Shown here piece after piece: positions 1 to 9,648 of a stretch of 64,000 nt of DNA. The notes under the pieces were generated by a model. The model had not been told where the DNA came from. It made no database searches and saw only the letters and a program-made list of their open reading frames with translations. Origin of the DNA: Notospermus geniculatus (lineage: Eukaryota; Nemertea; Pilidiophora; Heteronemertea; Lineidae); assembly GCA_002633025.1 (NCBI GenBank), contig NMRB01000964.1, positions 162,983-226,982 of the forward strand, read 5' to 3'. The translations under genes and the position numbers were made by a program. Each line of letters opens with the position of its first letter. Position 1 is the first letter of the stretch.

Positions 1-347
1 GATAGAAACCCGGGGTCGGAAATTGGAGAGTGTGGTCACATCACCTGAACTTATCACCAAGAATACTGTGCCAACGGCAACGGGATGCCAGATGTTGCCA
101 ACCCGTTCCGATTCTTACAGGACCACGTGTGATGCTACTTAGATATAATACAGCTGTGGTTTGGAAAATAAATGTTCATTGTTTTCGTTTTTGTACGTGT
201 AAATAATTATTCTTCAACTATTTATACCATTGATTAGCTATATTCGTATTCATATACCCGAGTTTACAATGTAGTTGTTCTACAGATACAGATGCTGTGC
301 TTTGGAAAATGAATGTACCGAACTTGTAAATTGTACGTCAATGGGAG

Positions 348-522
348 CGAGCTGTCAGTGAGTTGACCAATAGGTGTCACTGCGGCCCAATTCAATGCAT
401 AGGCCTATAGCGGGCTCATTCATTCTTGATCGAGCACCAATCACGTGGCTTTTCCTGTGCATGTATTGGCCCGCTATAACTTTGCTGCAATCGTTTGGGA
501 ATACGCTCGGCTGACTGCTCCT
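348..522. mobile_element. MITE, AGGAGC-GTCAG family, copy 1
   Basis: A short non-autonomous element with imperfect terminal inverted repeats; the right end reads GACTGCTCCT and the left end GAGCTGTCAG. It matches two other copies at 22488-22627 and 53007-53168, sharing TTGACCAATAG, CGGCCCAATTCA and GAGCACCAATCA. It has no coding capacity. It splits the duplicated block in which it lies, and the partner block lacks it. Confidence 0.75.
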
Positions 523-536
523 ATTGGAAATGCCGT

Positions 537-678
537 TAGGCCCCGTTTACATAGAAGTAGGCCTATGCGGTATACGAAAACGCCCGTCAACAATGGCTTC
601 ACGGTCGGGAATCCTTTGTGAGGCCTTTGTTAACCAGCGTTTTCGTATACCGTATACTTCTATGTATAATCGGGGCCT
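537..678. mobile_element. MITE, TTCACATAGAGGTATAC family, copy 1 (intact)
   Basis: The ends form an inverted repeat: AGGCCCCGTTTACATAGAAG on the left, with its complement near 655-678. The inner arms share GGTATACGAAAACG. Related copies lie at 9262-9648 (interrupted) and 36951-37087. This copy keeps CAACAATGGCTTC at 589-601, which is the site where another MITE sits in the 9-kb copy. Confidence 0.75.
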
Positions 679-822
679 CAGGTTGTATTCGAAATACGTA
701 TGCCTACCCATTTGCTTACAATAAATGCCAGATGCACTAAAAATACAGTTGTGCTTCGGGAAATGCTTGTTCTTGTGAATAATTTGTCAGCTACACGTAC
801 AAATGGTATTAGGGTCTTGGCC

Positions 823-1809
823 CTTGGCCCATTTGGACGCTGAGTACTTAGACAACATATCGGCTACATCACACGTGTATAAAAGATTCGTATGAGTAAC
901 GGAACCCTTCCTCATGGATTATTGCTCCTCGTCAGTCAAGTAGATGGCATAAAACAACTCCGGAACGAGTTGAGTTGATGAGCAGACTGATGAGTCTCAC
1001 AGCGCTACATCAGGCTCGATACCGCTGAACATGGTACCTTACGCGCGACTCATTCTTCCGCGTATCGCAAATACCGGGAAATGCACCCAGTAAAATGTGA
1101 CCAGCCATATCACTGGCGCATCGATTTTGCTGAATACGACCAAATAATACATGAAGACCAAAATGTTGCAGACACTGTAGCAGCTTTGAACCCCGTTACC
1201 TATAATATACAAAATACAATTGAAAGGTCAATCAACCACCGATTATCCTCCTCCCACTCGTTTCACTGCCTGCACAGACGGAATCCATCCTTTATACCCA
1301 GCTGCTACTGATTCGGCGAATCGTCGTACAGACTGGGCGTAGAGTCTAGAACGTCGCACGGGATAGCGATTCGGTTTTTCCTTCAGCGTATTTGTTGGAT
1401 GTTACGGACATGTAAGTACGTTTTTCCCTGTTTTATCGGCGTTGTAGAGTAACGATATCACAGGTTGAGAGCTGAAAGAGCTTGGGCATGCGAGACATTC
1501 GGGAAAAAACATGGCATACAAACCAAACGTACATGTATGCGAATAACACGGGAAATGGTCTTGCAATGACCTAGTTAAACCTACAAGTACGTGTAGTATA
1601 CCAGACATCTCCCACTGCATCGATCCTACATCTGGTGTTGCTTTTATATGTCAGCATTCCGTCGGCTTATAGGCCATAGGCCTATACTTTGTAATGTGCA
1701 TCCAATCTGTTTTTGGGAAAATTTTCGTCAACTCAAGCTTGGCTTCGGATTCGTAATATCAGACCTACACGCTGAATGAGAAGCACCACCTGCTTTTTGA
1801 TACATACGA
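823..1809. other. Intergenic, nothing assigned
   Basis: No gene, RNA gene or delimitable repeat was recognised. The short open frames here have no family-like sequence and no consistent coding look. Confidence 0.5.
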
Positions 1810-2129
1810 ACAAAAATGTCGGCAGACATGGATTTGAATGCTAATCTTATTCTTACACATGCCTGTGAGCATGCATATGGCAAGCGGTTTGTCCATTTAT
1901 TCCAAAAACTACGTCTTTGCTCTGGAAACTTAGTTTACAGCGCTGAAAACTAAGTTTTTGCTCGCAGAACTTGGGTTTTGCTCTTGGAACACCTAGCGCT
2001 GTAAACTAAGTTTCCAGAGCAAAGACGTAGTTTTTGGAATAAATGGACAAACCGCTTGCCATATGCATGCTCACAGGCATGTGTAAGAATAAGATTAGCA
2101 TTCAAATCCATGTCTGCCGACATTTTTGT
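1810..2129. mobile_element. Long near-perfect foldback element (arms about 137 bp)
   Basis: The left arm (about 1810-1948) and right arm (about 1991-2129) are near-perfect reverse complements, separated by about 42 bases. The outer ends read ACAAAAATGTCGGC. The inner part of each arm contains the motif AAACTAAGTTT seen many times just downstream. Transcription in either direction would give a long hairpin. There is no coding capacity. I do not recognise the family. Confidence 0.85.
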
Positions 2130-2179
2130 AAGTTACAACTCCAGAACTGTAGTTCCAACATCAGATGAACAAAACCTAG

Positions 2180-2430
2180 ATTCTTATGGCAAGCGGTTTG
2201 TTCATTTATTCCATAAACTTAAAACTAGGTTTTTGCTCTGGAAACGTAGATTTTGCGGCTAAAAACTTAGTTTCTGAGCAAAAGCTAAGTTTCCAATCTG
2301 AAACATTAGTTCTGCGTCCCCCGGAACTATCATTATGCTCCAAAGAACAAGTTTCTGGATGCAAAAACTTAGTTTTTGCCCAGAAATTAAGTTTTTGCAT
2401 CCAGAAACTTGGTTTTTGGACCAGAATGTT
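2180..2430. repeat. Degenerate 20-25 bp minisatellite around AAACTTAGTTTTTGC
   Basis: About a dozen diverged units of roughly 20-25 bases each carry a form of AAACTTAGTTTTTGC, often followed by NCCAG. The first part (TATGGCAAGCGGTTTGT) repeats the arm of the adjacent foldback, so this may be a partial third arm or the source from which the foldback arose. Confidence 0.7.
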
Positions 2431-2514
2431 GAATGTAGTAGCTGTCTATTTACTTTTGACTCAGGGTGTACCTCCAGGTTATAGCAACTTACAGAAAAAA
2501 CTTCGGTGAAATCT

Positions 2515-2895
2515 GATTCTTTATTTGGCAACTGGGGGGCCAAAACCAAAATCATGGAAAGTGCTATTTCTCCCTAACCGAGAGGTGGACTTTTGTCAAT
2601 TTTTTTTCATGGGTATCTAATAAGGACACATACGATATAGCACTCGAGTTTTTAATTTGACCTACTTTTCAAGTTCAGAGAGGTCAAAGTTCGCCTGAAA
2701 TTACGAAATCGGCTCTTTTTTGCCCCTATTGCTTTGAAACTTTGCACATATCTACCTCTAGGCTGTAGTACTAGTGTAACAACAATTCGGATGAATGTTC
2801 GGTAAAATCTAATTCTTGACTTTGCCACTAGGGGCGCCAAAACCAAAAAAACGTAAAGCGTTATTTCTTCCTTGGTCATCACCATGTAGACCACA
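2515..2895. repeat. Diverged copy of the ~290-bp unit found at 3431-4668
   Basis: It shares TTTGACCTACTTTTCAAG, GAGGTCAAAGTTC and GCCAAAACCAAAA with the tandem units upstream of the TRIM-like gene, in the same order. It is clearly older: the tandem AGGTCA pair is degraded in its first half-site. No terminal repeats were found around it. Confidence 0.65.
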
Positions 2896-3430
2896 GAGTA
2901 GTCTCTACATCTGACGATTTAAGAGACTACTCTTGATTCTGGCTGTGATTCGTCGGAATACGTCCAATCAGAATTCGAATCTTCTCTGATGACGTATCGG
3001 CGGCAGGTATTCCCCAAAGAAGCCAAGTTTCCAAGATGGCGTCTGGCGTCCAACATTTCTCGCTTCGAACATTCAGCGAGGTAGTGCAACGAATGTCAGC
3101 GAGATAAACACTCAGTGACCTATCCCAGCGATGTTTTGTGTCATTAGCTAAACATCCTGGGGATAGTCCGTTGAAGAAACCACCCTGCTATCTCATTTCA
3201 ACTCCTGTAGCTTGCCGTTAGAGCGCTGCACGCAGATGTACACGATGTAGGCATGATGTACAGGTCTGCTAACTGATGCGCGCGCATCCTGCCTGGTAGG
3301 AATTCCGACCACACTTCCGGTATGGCGGACCCCGACACCAGTTCCTAACGTGCTGCACGGTGGAACTGGATACCGGTTTAATCACCATGCTTCAAGCCAA
3401 GCGGGCACAGTGCCATTGGCACTATTTTTA
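2896..3430. other. Intergenic, nothing assigned
   Basis: GC-richer unique-looking sequence. No supported gene or repeat was seen. Confidence 0.45.
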
Positions 3431-4668
3431 GCTCACCTGGGGTGAGCTCTTGTCGTGGGTCTGCGTCCGTCGTCCGTCGTCGTCGTCGTCCGTCGCGTTC
3501 CGTTAGCAGGGCACGTGTAACCGGTGGAGCTATTGATCTGAAACTTGGTACATATATACCCCTAGGTCAGATGACCTATGACGCCAAGTTTCGGTCCGAA
3601 TCGACTCTTAGCTTGGCCACAGGTGGCGGAAACCAAAAACACAAAAAGTGCAATAACTCCTGAACTAATGACTGGATCACCTCCAAATTTTTATCATAGG
3701 TGTATCTGATGAGGGTACATTACATATATAACGGCAGGGCCGTATCTAGCATAGGGACAGGGGGGCAAATGCCCCCCCAGCCCAATTGTTCAAAAAAAAT
3801 TTTTTTCAGCAAAATCAAATGGGATAAAATATCAGTATTGTTCGTGTCTCAGAGCACAGGAAATTGACTTCAAATCGCATCTCAGAGCTTCTAATTTTCA
3901 AAATATTTTTCTGGCGGAGGACCCCCAGACCCCCCGCAAAACCGGCCCCACCGGTGCTCGCAGGCAAAGCCCGCGTCCGTTGAGGACATCTGCTTAAAAT
4001 GCCCCCCTAGTGAAAAAAAGCTAGCTACGGCCCTGAACGGGTTTTTGGTTTGACCTACTTTTCAAGGTCACAGAGGTCAAAGTTCAAAAATTTGCCTTTA
4101 AGTGGCACGTTTCATAACCGCAGGTGCTATTGGCCTGAAATTTGGTACATGTATACCCCTAGGTCAGATGACCTATGACCCCAAGTTTCGGTCCGATTTG
4201 ACGCTTAGCTTGGCCACCAGGTGGCGGAAACCAAAAACACAAAAAGTACAATAACTAATGAGTGGATCCTCTCCAAATTTTTATCATTGGTGCTTCTAAT
4301 GAGGATGCATGACATAAGTAAGAGGTTTTTGATTTGACCGACTTTTCAAGGTCACAGAGGTCAAAGATCAAAATGTAGTCATTTGGTGGCACGTTTCGTA
4401 ACTGCTTGGGCTATTGACTTGAAACTTGGTACATATACGCCGACCCTATGTCACACGACCTATGACACCACCTTTCGGTCCGATTCAATTCTCCGCTTGG
4501 CCACCAGGTGGCCAAAACCAAAGCTCAAAGTCCAACAACTCCTGAACTGTAACTGGATTGTCTCCAAATTTTTATCAGGTGCATCTAACGAGGATACATG
4601 ACTTTGGAACATTTCGATTTAACATTTGTCATTTGTTTTTCTGGTACGTTCACCCAGGTGAGCACATG
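3431..4668. mobile_element. Non-autonomous element built of tandem ~290-bp units, upstream of the TRIM-like gene
   Basis: The ends are related inverted repeats: GCTCACCTGGGGTGAGC at the left and the complement of GCTCACCTGGGTGAACG at the right. Between them lie about three tandem units, each containing GAAACTTGGTACAT, a GGTCAGATGACCTATG tract, CCAAATTTTTATCA and TTTGACC-N-ACTTTTCAAGGTCA. The units carry pairs of AGGTCA half-sites: a DR3 at 4065-4079 and 4349-4363, and inverted pairs at 3564-3577 and 4161-4174. A CAGGG-type MITE (3735-4035) is inserted in the first unit. There is no coding frame. The element ends about 80 bases before the first TRIM exon visible here, so it probably lies in an intron or the promoter. 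Confidence 0.7.
3735..4035. mobile_element. CAGGG-TIR hAT-like MITE with 5-bp target duplication
   Basis: It starts CAGGGCCGTATCTAG and ends CTAGCTACGGCCCTG, an inverted repeat typical of hAT-like elements. The flanks are AACGG on both sides, a 5-bp duplication. The poly-G/poly-C pair just inside each end is typical of such elements. It interrupts a tandem repeat unit whose other copies lack it. Confidence 0.8.
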
Positions 4669-4719
4669 GTCCATGGACCATTTCATTGTAGGCTGTGGGA
4701 GACACGCTGTTGGATAAAT

Positions 4720-4737
4720 TAGGCCTTTATTTTGCAG
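4720..4737 (+). promoter_or_regulatory. Predicted 3' splice site before the TRIM-like start codon
   Basis: GCCTTTATTTTGCAG is a good acceptor: a pyrimidine-rich tract and then CAG ending at 4737. The ATG follows 14 bases later at 4751. This suggests a 5' untranslated exon lies further upstream and that the whole coding region sits in one exon. The donor was not located. Confidence 0.55.
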
Positions 4738-4750
4738 AAAGGATCAAGTC

Positions 4751-6850
4751 ATGGATAAGAAGCAAGGCTCTTCAACACAACATGACATCTGCGCTATCTG
4801 CCTCGAACAGCCGAAAAATGCCAAGTCACTGCCATCATGCACGCACCAATTTTGTGAACGATGTCTAGAGAGCTACATAAAAGGGCAGGAATCCCAAGAA
4901 AGTGTGGCGTGTCCCACCTGCACTGTCGTGTGTCCTATGGAAGAAATAAAGGCCGACTTGCTGGGCAGTACTTCTGGGGGCGGAGGGAAGACAGTTTCCT
5001 CGAAACATGAACACTGCACGTTATGCTCCTATAAGGGTCTTGAAAAAAGAGCCGGGTATTTCTGTGAGAACTGTGATGATACACTACTGTGTTCAGATTG
5101 TGCGACATCTCATAATTCGCGTTTGAAACGGCACACTGTAAAACCACTTTCGATGTTCGTGCGAATCGCACCATGTCAAAAACATGGAGATAGGCCCTTG
5201 GGACTTGTGTGCCTGGAATGTGACTCAGCTGTCTGTGACGTGTGCGCGGATCTAGACCACGATGGACATGAACTCGGAGATATACGGGATGCGATGAATC
5301 AGTTATCAGACACATATGGACGCCTGAGTGGTGCTAGTCCGAAAATATCCACTCTGAAGAGTCAACTTCATGACATCCAAGAGCAAGAAGGAAGTGTCAT
5401 TGCAAAGGTTGAACACGAAGCCGAACGAATCAAGGAAGAAATTTACAGAAGTAGGGACGAGATTGTAGCATCGATTCGCGCTCATGTAGAGGGAAAACAG
5501 ATTGACACACAAATCATCAACCTGGAGGAGGCCATCCAAGATATCACAGAGCGTGGTAAGGAGATTTTCTCGGAAGGGGTTTCTAATGCGGGGCAATATC
5601 GTACGGCAGTAAACACAAAAAACACGTGGGAAAAGGCCACTGTCGATGCATCGAAGGAAATGGATGATTTGGAGCGTAAACTGGACGGTGTTTCTGTCCC
5701 AACGTTTATTCCGAGCAAAGAAACGATACTGGCAGTAGGTCAACTTAGATCATCACAGAATAGCTGGACATCCATTCAGAAAGCCCAAGTGTGCACCTTG
5801 ATGCTCGGAGGAAAATTTCAGAGAAATCCTTGTTATAAACTATCTAATGTTCTCGTATCAAAACAAAAAACAGACAAGATAAGCAAGACGATCTGTTCAT
5901 GTTTTGAATTCACCACAGGCAGTTATGACAGGGCAGATCTGCTTGTAATGACTCTGAGTTCGCCCAAGAAAGTGTTCTGCAAAACGATCGGAATCGCTGT
6001 GATCGCAGCAATTCCATCCGATAACTCTCAGCTAGTTCTGAGCAAAGAGGTGGTTAATGATAAACATGGTTTTCTTGTTAATAGACCTTCTGTACATGTC
6101 TTTAATCACGATGGGAAATGGGCACCCACTATACTGATACAAAACACTAGAAGTTCCGATGTCCCGCTCTCACTGGGCAAAACAAAATGTAGTAACTTTA
6201 TTCTTCTCTGCAGATATGGGAACGAGTACCCAATTTATTTGTTGTCGCATTCGTTCTCTGTGTTACACGGTCCGATTAACCTTCCACGTGCAATAACCGC
6301 GTCCTTGAGGAATGATTACTTCACGATGACTCTTTGCGAATCTACAGCTGATATGCTACTTCTCAACTGCAAGAAACTGGGGAAAGTAATCGCCATGTCT
6401 CTGAAAATGAAACATGGTAGTTCAATGGGATTCTTCAGTCAAGGGTCGATGTGTGACCTACAGCACTACATTGAACAGGAGCCTTCCCTCTCAGCACCGT
6501 TGGAAGGTCACTACATCATGGACATTTGCTGTGACGGCGCCAAGGTGTACTTGTGCACGAAAAAAGGGACGCGGACAGACCAGTCATCAGAGGCGGGACC
6601 GATTCGATTCTATAAGGCCATGCTCTCATCCGAAAAAAAATGGGAGTTCGAGTGCATTCCGTTGGTTGATACATCGGGGAAGCCCTTCGACGAGCTGAAA
6701 AAGGACGAACTGATGTACATTGGAGTTCATACTGGAACATTCATGTGCATGGTGTGCAGCCCCATTCCCCCTGACGAACTTGCACTATCAGCCAAGCCTG
6801 GAGTGAACGTATCGTGGTATTATGGGACCTTACCGGAGACAACAAACTAA
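4751..6850 (+). CDS. TRIM-like RING/B-box/coiled-coil protein (putative E3 ubiquitin ligase)
   Basis: 699 residues in one open exon. A C3HC4 RING runs from about residue 14 to 57, with C14, C17, C30, H32, C35, C38, C54 and C57 all present. A first B-box follows at about 89-128 (C89, C92, C105, C108, C114, C117, H121, H128). A second is at 142-173 (C142, H145, C154, C157, C162, C165, H170, H173). A helical, charged region at about 180-320 fits a coiled coil. This is the tripartite motif of TRIM proteins, which usually act as ubiquitin E3 ligases and often in innate immunity; substrate and pathway here are unknown. Residues about 320-699 look beta-rich but show no clear B30.2/SPRY, NHL or filamin repeat. 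The start is chosen because it is the first ATG after a splice acceptor and precedes the RING directly. The zinc ligands are complete, so the protein is probably functional. Confidence 0.93.
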   Translation: MDKKQGSSTQHDICAICLEQPKNAKSLPSCTHQFCERCLESYIKGQESQESVACPTCTVVCPMEEIKADLLGSTSGGGGKTVSSKHEHCTLCSYKGLEKRAGYFCENCDDTLLCSDCATSHNSRLKRHTVKPLSMFVRIAPCQKHGDRPLGLVCLECDSAVCDVCADLDHDGHELGDIRDAMNQLSDTYGRLSGASPKISTLKSQLHDIQEQEGSVIAKVEHEAERIKEEIYRSRDEIVASIRAHVEGKQIDTQIINLEEAIQDITERGKEIFSEGVSNAGQYRTAVNTKNTWEKATVDASKEMDDLERKLDGVSVPTFIPSKETILAVGQLRSSQNSWTSIQKAQVCTLMLGGKFQRNPCYKLSNVLVSKQKTDKISKTICSCFEFTTGSYDRADLLVMTLSSPKKVFCKTIGIAVIAAIPSDNSQLVLSKEVVNDKHGFLVNRPSVHVFNHDGKWAPTILIQNTRSSDVPLSLGKTKCSNFILLCRYGNEYPIYLLSHSFSVLHGPINLPRAITASLRNDYFTMTLCESTADMLLLNCKKLGKVIAMSLKMKHGSSMGFFSQGSMCDLQHYIEQEPSLSAPLEGHYIMDICCDGAKVYLCTKKGTRTDQSSEAGPIRFYKAMLSSEKKWEFECIPLVDTSGKPFDELKKDELMYIGVHTGTFMCMVCSPIPPDELALSAKPGVNVSWYYGTLPETTN

Positions 6851-7199
6851 AGATCTCAGTGATTGCTACGTGTGCTTGTTCACAGAGAGACATCTTACAG
6901 ATTATATCGCCGACACACAGAGCAAAAAAATATCCATAAACTGTTCAGCATGCCGGACCTGTACTGTTAGCGGTTTTGATGGTTAACTAGCTGGAGCAAT
7001 CCAATTCGATGGAGAATGATTGCATCTTGTATTCTGTGTGACGCCTAGATCTTTACGTCAACTTGACATGTGTAGTAAGAAAACGTTTCATTTTTACATA
7101 CATGTAGATGTAGGCTACATCGTGCAACATTCTCAAATGTAGCCATATGGGCACCCAGTAAAATCAGTGCAAAGCAATGTTGAATTTGGAAAGGTCAGG
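6851..7199 (+). other. Probable 3' untranslated region of the TRIM-like gene
   Basis: No other gene is seen. The nearest AATAAA on the plus strand that I found is at 7426-7431, followed by a GT- and T-rich stretch, so the transcript may end in the duplicated block about 580 bases after the stop. The same AATAAA is conserved in copy A at 167-172. Confidence 0.4.
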
Positions 7200-8110
7200 A
7201 AAGAAACCCGTGGGGTGGTGGTTTCTATTTCCATCTTTCTGTCGACATGCGTAATGACCTCGGGTATTGGAGAGTACGGTCACATCACCTAAACTTATCA
7301 CCAGTTATATTGTGCCAACGGCAACGGGACGCCAGATGATGCCAACCCGTTCTGATTCTTACAGGACGTCTCGTACTGCACATGTCATGCTATTTTCTTA
7401 GATCGAATACAGCTGTGATTTGGAAAATAAATGTACCTTTTTTTCGTTGTACTTGTAAATGGTTCTTCAACTATTCATACCATTGATTAGCTTGTATTCG
7501 TATTCATACATGTACCGAGTTTACATGTATTATAAAAATGTTGCCCGAAATGGAGGGAGACATATCGTTCCAGCGGGGGGGGGGTGACATTCGCTATGTC
7601 TCCCGACAATGAGGGCAACATTTTTTGTCTCACACCGAAAGTCCATTATAGGGATGGTGCAGAGAAAGGGTTTGTAAATATAAGAATACAGTTTTGTGAC
7701 TATAAAACTCAGCCGTGGGACATATCGCGATATGTCCCCCTCTGGCGTCACGAAACATGGGGCATATCGTGATATGTCCCATGTTTGGTGATGTCAGAGG
7801 GGGACATATCGAAATTCTCGGAGATCATGTGACGGGAATTTGGCCAATGGCATCCAAGGAAATTTACTTGAGGTGTGAGATAACGTAATGTCAGTTGTTG
7901 TAACGGATATAGCTGGCCTTTACATGTAGAAAATGAATGTACATGTACATGTACTTGTAAATTGTAGGCCCCACGTCAACTGGAATTGCCATTGTTTGTG
8001 TTGTATTCGATATACCCATTTGCTTACAATAATACAATGTCAGATTCTCTAAAAATACAGTTAGGCATAGGGAAATGCTTGTTCTTGTGAATAATTCGTC
8101 AACTACATGT
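7200..8110. repeat. Copy B of the duplicated block (partner 1-822)
   Basis: Collinear with 1-335 and 680-810. It lacks the two MITEs of copy A but carries a foldback-rich insert at about 7527-7888. The position just 3' of the TRIM-like gene suggests the duplicated unit could have included that gene. Confidence 0.75.
7527..7888. mobile_element. Foldback-rich insert in copy B
   Basis: This sequence is missing from the matching point of copy A. It contains an inverted repeat of about 30 bp at 7536-7628 (AAAATGTTGCCC against GGGCAACATTTT) and a second palindromic tract at about 7722-7810 built on GGGACATATCG and CGATATGTCCC. No coding frame and no clear target duplication were found. Confidence 0.55.
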
Positions 8111-8520
8111 AGAAATGGTATTGTTGGTTACTCCATCTACATGTACGGTACTCATTTTGTTACGATGCTATGTCAGTTGTTCTATAACTACAGTTGTGCT
8201 TTGGAAAATGAAATGCTTGTACTTGTAATTGGCTCGTCAACTCTTGGTATTGTTTAGTTACCCCATTTTCTTACATTGCAATGTCAGATGTTCTATAACT
8301 ACAGTTGTGCTTTGGAAAATGAAATGCATCTACATGTACATTTGTACCTGTAAATGGTTGTTTAGTTATACTATTACTCTATGTATATACATTACCAATT
8401 TGCTTACAATGTAGTTTTGTAAATGAAGCTGTGGTTTGGAAAATGAATGAGCTTGTAAAAACATTTCATTATCAAAGTTCTGTGCTTTGGAAAATGAATT
8501 ACATGTACTATTTTGCTGAC
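8111..8520. repeat. Tandem ~110-bp units with TTGTGCTTTGGAAAATGAA
   Basis: Three to four diverged units repeat ATGTCAG-TGTTCTATAACTACAG, TTGTGCTTTGGAAAATGAA and a TAC/TGTA-rich segment. The same motifs occur in the duplicated blocks at 1-822 and 7200-8110, so the array seems to be an extension of that block. Confidence 0.6.
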
Positions 8521-9261
8521 TGGTGTAGATTTGCTTAAATTTAATGTTGGTTGTTCTATAAAGCAGTTAATATGTGCTTTTGCAAATGATTATTAAACTA
8601 TGATATAATGTATATGCACCTGTTACGTGTGAACATCTCATACATACATATACATGTACATATGTACATGTATACGTACATTTCTTTCAAGGAACGATTT
8701 ACATGTACATATAAATGAATGTACATGTATAGAAGGTGAGAAAACTTCCAATATGGATGATGGAAGATTTGAATTCCAGCCTCATCTATCCGTTGATTAT
8801 CATATGAATCCTATCCTATTTACCATATCTATTGATTCAAGTATGGGTCTTTTACACAGTCATAATATACGTCTTCTGCCAATGCGTAAACATAAGAAGA
8901 AGCAGACATCGCTGTACAATGAAGCGTGCCCCCTGCCTACATGGGATAATGGCGTACATAAATAACAAATTGAATTTCATGAATTTAAAGTAGGTAATAT
9001 CAATGTATGGTTTGTCTCTCAGCATAGTCATTTAAATCTATTTGAAATTTTCTCGTGTATACTGAAGAACAAATAGTTTTCAACCAAATTCATGGTATCG
9101 AATCGCTTGTGTAATACATGTATTTAATTTCAACGACCCATGGAGTGATTCTGTTGGATAACTTATGTTCTTTCAAGAAGAAAGAGGAAACGAAGATCAC
9201 GATGTGAAATACGTTCTTGTTTTTGCAGGAGTGCTTCATATTCAGGTGACCGTAACATGTC
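8521..9261. other. AT-rich intergenic, nothing assigned
   Basis: Rich in TACATGTA-type runs, for example 8640-8730. One 103-codon frame starts at 8654, but its first part is TACATGTA repeat and the rest has no recognisable domain. Confidence 0.45.
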
Positions 9262-9648
9262 TGTACGTACATGTAGGTATACGGTATACGGACAAGCCGG
9301 TTAACAATAGGGAGGTTGAGAACAGCGGCTTATTATATATATATACGTTTATTTCATACACCGAAATGTATACATAGTGCATGGCGCAGGGTGCAAAAGT
9401 GTACAACCCTAAAACTACGTCATTCAAAGTTGAAGGTTGTGGCTAAACGGATCCTTATACGTATACGGATCGAAATGTATACAAAATTTGTCCTCGTTGT
9501 ACAGAATTCTATCCGTATACGTATAAGGATCCGTGTTAAGTCGCTGATCTCAACCTCCCTTGGCTTCATGGTTGCAAACCCTTTGTGAAGCCTTTGTCAA
9601 TCGGCGTGATCGTATACCGTATATACCTCCTATGTGAACTCAGCCTAA
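9262..9648. mobile_element. MITE, TTCACATAGAGGTATAC family, interrupted copy
   Basis: The left half (about 9262-9308) reads GGTATACGGTATACGGAC and the right half (9561-9648) ends ATATACCTCCTATGTGAACT then CAGCCTAA. The two halves are separated by a different MITE at 9309-9560. The element joins as in the intact copy at 537-678. Confidence 0.75.
9309..9560. mobile_element. MITE, AGGGAGGTTGAGA-CAGCGACTTA family, copy 1
   Basis: The terminal inverted repeats are AGGGAGGTTGAGAACAGCG on the left and AGCGCTGATCTCAACCTCCCT-like on the right (TCGCTGATCTCAACCTCCCT). The inner palindrome carries GGATCCTTATACGTATACGG on both arms. A second copy lies at 62530-62666. It is inserted in another MITE, and the empty site survives at 589-601. 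Confidence 0.8.

Larger units (their letters stand above)
1..822. repeat. Copy A of a duplicated block (partner 7200-8110)
   Basis: The stretch 1-335 followed by about 680-810 aligns collinearly with 7200-8110. Shared landmarks include the run ending CCAACGGCAACGGGA, the TTGGAAAATAAATG tract and the later TGCTTGTTCTTGTGAATAAT. The two copies differ mainly by insertions: this copy carries two MITEs (348-522 and 537-678) absent from the partner, and the partner carries its own insert. The partner begins about 350 bases after the stop of the TRIM-like gene, so this copy may be the 3' flank of a related gene just outside the window. That last step is inference. Confidence 0.75.

Noticed and set aside
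4935-5743. Minus-strand frames of 126 and 145 codons
   Set aside because: They are antisense shadows of the TRIM-like coding region.
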